Shown piece by piece: positions 5,769 through 7,817 of a DNA stretch of 7,817 bases (within the stretch, counting starts at the first letter, position 1; every line of letters starts with the position of its first letter). Made by a program: the position numbers and the translations under genes. The stretch comes from Candidatus Babelota bacterium (GTDB lineage Bacteria > Dependentiae > Babeliae > Babeliales > JABCYS01): the NCBI GenBank assembly GCA_013290085.1, contig JABCYS010000041.1:1-7817 (forward strand). The letters run 5' to 3'. The notes under the pieces were generated by a model that saw only the letters and a list, made by a program, of their open reading frames with translations, did no database searches and was not told the origin of the DNA.

Positions 5769-7817
5769 ATGGTCTTAAAAAGATTTTTTATTCTATCAAT
5801 TGTACTCGGCATAAGTACAAGCCCCTTAGTGGTCATGGCTGAAGCGCAGCTGGCTACCGACGGTACTGCTCCTCTGCGCAGCGCCCGTCCGAAGAAAAGA
5901 AAGAAGCTCATAAGCTTTAACTTTGATAATGAAGATTTGGTCACCATTGTTAATTACCTTGCCACTGAAAAGAAAATTAACATCATATTGCCACCACCGC
6001 CCAACACATTGACCAATAAAGTTACCTTGCGATATCAGAAGAAACTTTCTATTGATGATGCATTTACCATGCTCAATACTTTGCTCGACATGTCGGGCTA
6101 TATCATGCGACCGCATGGCAATACCTACATCATTTCAAAGGCTAGTAATGTGGTACGGGAAACATTACCCATCTACATTGGTGTAGCACCGGAAGATTTA
6201 CCAAATTCTGATGAGTCAATCCGTTATCTCTATTACTTTGACAACATTAAAATTCCAAAGGATGCGTCAGGGCAGGCTCAAGATATCAAATCTATTCTTG
6301 AAGATATGCTTCAAGACCCTACCAAGCCGGGTAGCTCACAAATTATTTTTGATGGCACTACCAACTGTGTCATCATAACTGCCAAGGCATACAATATAAA
6401 AACTGCCATGCAGATTATCGAAGAGCTTGATAAAACAGGTTTTAGAGAAGTGGTAGAGATAGTGCCTATTACTAATTCAACGGCAGACTTTGTCGGAAAG
6501 TTTTTAACTGAACAACTTCTTGCTCTAGCTCCAGATTCTCCACTCGCACCACCGAATGGTGATACCAGTTATTTTTCTAAAACCACCAAGGTCATCCCGG
6601 ATCCTCGTTCCAACTCCCTCATTATCCTTGGCAGAGCAGAGGCGGTAAACAAGTTAAAAAACTTTATCTATGACTACATAGATGTTCCAGTCGAATCCGG
6701 GGATTCACTGATACACGTCTATGAACTCCAATACCTTGACGCACAAACATTTGCAGAAAATTTACGAGCAATTATTAAGCCAGCTGAAATTGCCGGTCAA
6801 GCAAAAGGATCGACCACTGAAAACCAGTCGTTCAAAGGTGTTATCATTGAAACGGAAAAGCCGGCCGAGTTAGGCAAACTCCAAACGCAGGCGGGAGATG
6901 TTGGAGTTGCCGTACAGGGTGGTAACCGTTTAATTATTGCAGCAAAAAAAAGTGACTGGAAAGCTCTTAAACAGCTTATTGAGAGCCTTGATAAACCACA
7001 ACCGCAAATCGCGCTTGAAATTCTTGTTGCAGATATCAGCTTGAGTGATGCAAAAGCATTTGGCAGCCAAATTAGAAATAAAGAGAATTCACTTCCCATG
7101 AAGGCTAATGCTCAATTTGCTGGTTTGGCGGCTCCTGTCGTTGGCCCGCCACCCAATCAAACATTGCAACAAAATTTGCTCCTTCCTGTTGCAGACCCCT
7201 CCGGCAACCTTTTTAACTTGGCAAATAGCGCACCTACTGCAAATGGTTCCTTTATTTTGAGTTTCAATGACCCAGACAGGAATGGTATTTGGTGGGTTAT
7301 GGATTTGTTGAAGAATTTTCAAAGCACGAAAATTCTATCTCACCCGCATATTATCACTCTCAACCAAGTACAGGCAAAAGTGGCTGTAGCGGTAAACAGA
7401 TTGGCAGACGGTCCAGTAAACAGAAACCCTGACGGCTCTATATCTCGATTAAAAGTAAACCTTGATGCTAGTCTCAGCGTTGAAATTTTACCGCGCATCA
7501 ACTTGTCCAACAGCATTAACTTGCAGATAGCTGTAAAGGTTAACAACTTCGTAGATAACTTTAGTGATGCACGAAACACACGAACGGTTATTACCAATGC
7601 TACCGTTGGCAATGGTGAGGTGCTGGTACTGGGCGGCTTAGTAAAAACATCGGAAGCAGATAATTTATATGAAACACCGGTGCTAGCAAAAATCCCGCTC
7701 ATTGGCTGGTTCTTCAAATCTCACTACAAGACTGTATCGAAGGACAACCTCATGGTTTTCATTGCACCTACCGTTGTAAAGCCGAAAATTGGTGGCGGTA
7801 TGTCGGAAACATCTTCA
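5769..7817 (+). CDS. Second secretin, GspD/PilQ family, 3' partial
   Basis: A second outer-membrane secretin; 683 residues are visible, open to the right edge with no stop. Residues 1-24 are a Sec signal peptide (cleavage after VMA). It lacks the long Pro-rich linker of the first copy: a short basic stretch (PKKRKK, 41-46) leads straight into N0 (FNFDNEDLVTIVNYLA, 50-65). LPIYIGVAPEDLP (133-145) matches the linker of the first secretin. N1 is about 150-222, N2 225-306 (DPRSNSLIILG), and N3 314-408 with a long insertion (about 337-386) before GGNRLII. The secretin core runs from about 411 to 672 (ALEILVADISLSDAKAFGSQI, ILSHPHIITLN, VLVLGGLVK) and ends MVFIAPTVVKPK. The signature reads PVLAKIPLIGWFF (637-649), with AK where GD is usual. 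The core is complete, so only a C-terminal tail is likely missing. It is clearly a divergent paralogue of the upstream gspD. Its position after a PilM/N/O-like set is where pilQ sits, so gspD or pilQ are both possible names. Confidence 0.93.
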   Translation, partial: MVLKRFFILSIVLGISTSPLVVMAEAQLATDGTAPLRSARPKKRKKLISFNFDNEDLVTIVNYLATEKKINIILPPPPNTLTNKVTLRYQKKLSIDDAFTMLNTLLDMSGYIMRPHGNTYIISKASNVVRETLPIYIGVAPEDLPNSDESIRYLYYFDNIKIPKDASGQAQDIKSILEDMLQDPTKPGSSQIIFDGTTNCVIITAKAYNIKTAMQIIEELDKTGFREVVEIVPITNSTADFVGKFLTEQLLALAPDSPLAPPNGDTSYFSKTTKVIPDPRSNSLIILGRAEAVNKLKNFIYDYIDVPVESGDSLIHVYELQYLDAQTFAENLRAIIKPAEIAGQAKGSTTENQSFKGVIIETEKPAELGKLQTQAGDVGVAVQGGNRLIIAAKKSDWKALKQLIESLDKPQPQIALEILVADISLSDAKAFGSQIRNKENSLPMKANAQFAGLAAPVVGPPPNQTLQQNLLLPVADPSGNLFNLANSAPTANGSFILSFNDPDRNGIWWVMDLLKNFQSTKILSHPHIITLNQVQAKVAVAVNRLADGPVNRNPDGSISRLKVNLDASLSVEILPRINLSNSINLQIAVKVNNFVDNFSDARNTRTVITNATVGNGEVLVLGGLVKTSEADNLYETPVLAKIPLIGWFFKSHYKTVSKDNLMVFIAPTVVKPKIGGGMSETSS

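Noticed and set aside
6797..7717. Minus-strand open frames opposite the second secretin (6797-7099, 7089-7322, 7340-7717)
   Set aside because: The + strand frame from 5769 runs unbroken through them and carries the secretin domains, so these are shadows.
964..7817. Two secretins as a recent exact duplication or an assembly artefact
   Set aside because: The copies differ in signal peptide, linker, N3 insertion and signature, and share only about half of residues even in the best-conserved segments.
1..7817. Promoter, terminator, tRNA/rRNA, CRISPR, insertion sequence or terminal repeats
   Set aside because: Gaps between genes are at most 11 bases, and I saw no spaced direct repeats, long inverted repeats or hairpin followed by T-run at gene ends.

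Overview
The window is a stretch of a type II secretion / type IV pilus-like operon from a diderm (Gram-negative-type) bacterium. Five genes lie head to tail on the + strand with almost no intergenic DNA: gspC (5' end outside the window), gspD, gspL, gspM, and a second secretin gene (3' end outside the window). Base composition looks moderately AT-rich and the proteins are rich in Lys and Glu. A little-cultured lineage such as Dependentiae (TM6) would be compatible, but nothing in the window proves a taxon. The presence of two secretins with Sec signal peptides does imply an outer membrane.

Layout. Positions 2-952 encode the periplasmic part of GspC: a proline-rich linker, an HR domain, a PDZ domain and an unusual charged tail. 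Positions 964-3600 encode the first GspD: signal peptide, long Pro-rich linker, N0-N3, secretin core, and a 140-residue C-terminal tail. Positions 3593-5197 encode GspL, which reads as a PilM-like actin-fold domain fused to a PilN-like membrane and periplasmic half. Positions 5200-5763 encode a GspM/PilO-like protein. From 5769 to the window edge runs a second, divergent secretin with its own signal peptide and a complete secretin core.

How they work together. In the known system GspC links the inner-membrane platform to the secretin: its HR domain binds the N0 domain of GspD, and its transmembrane region contacts GspL and GspM. GspL and GspM hold the cytoplasmic ATPase. Here all of these, plus an extra secretin, appear to be translated from one message. 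Neighbouring genes overlap by 8 bases or are separated by 2, 5 or 11 bases. No promoter, terminator, RNA gene, mobile element or CRISPR array was seen.

The most interesting feature is the order C-D-L-M-D'. The last part resembles pilM-N-O-(P)-Q of type IV pili, with M and N fused, whereas gspC-gspD at the front is classic type II secretion. Two secretins with shared family-specific motifs therefore flank one GspL/GspM platform.
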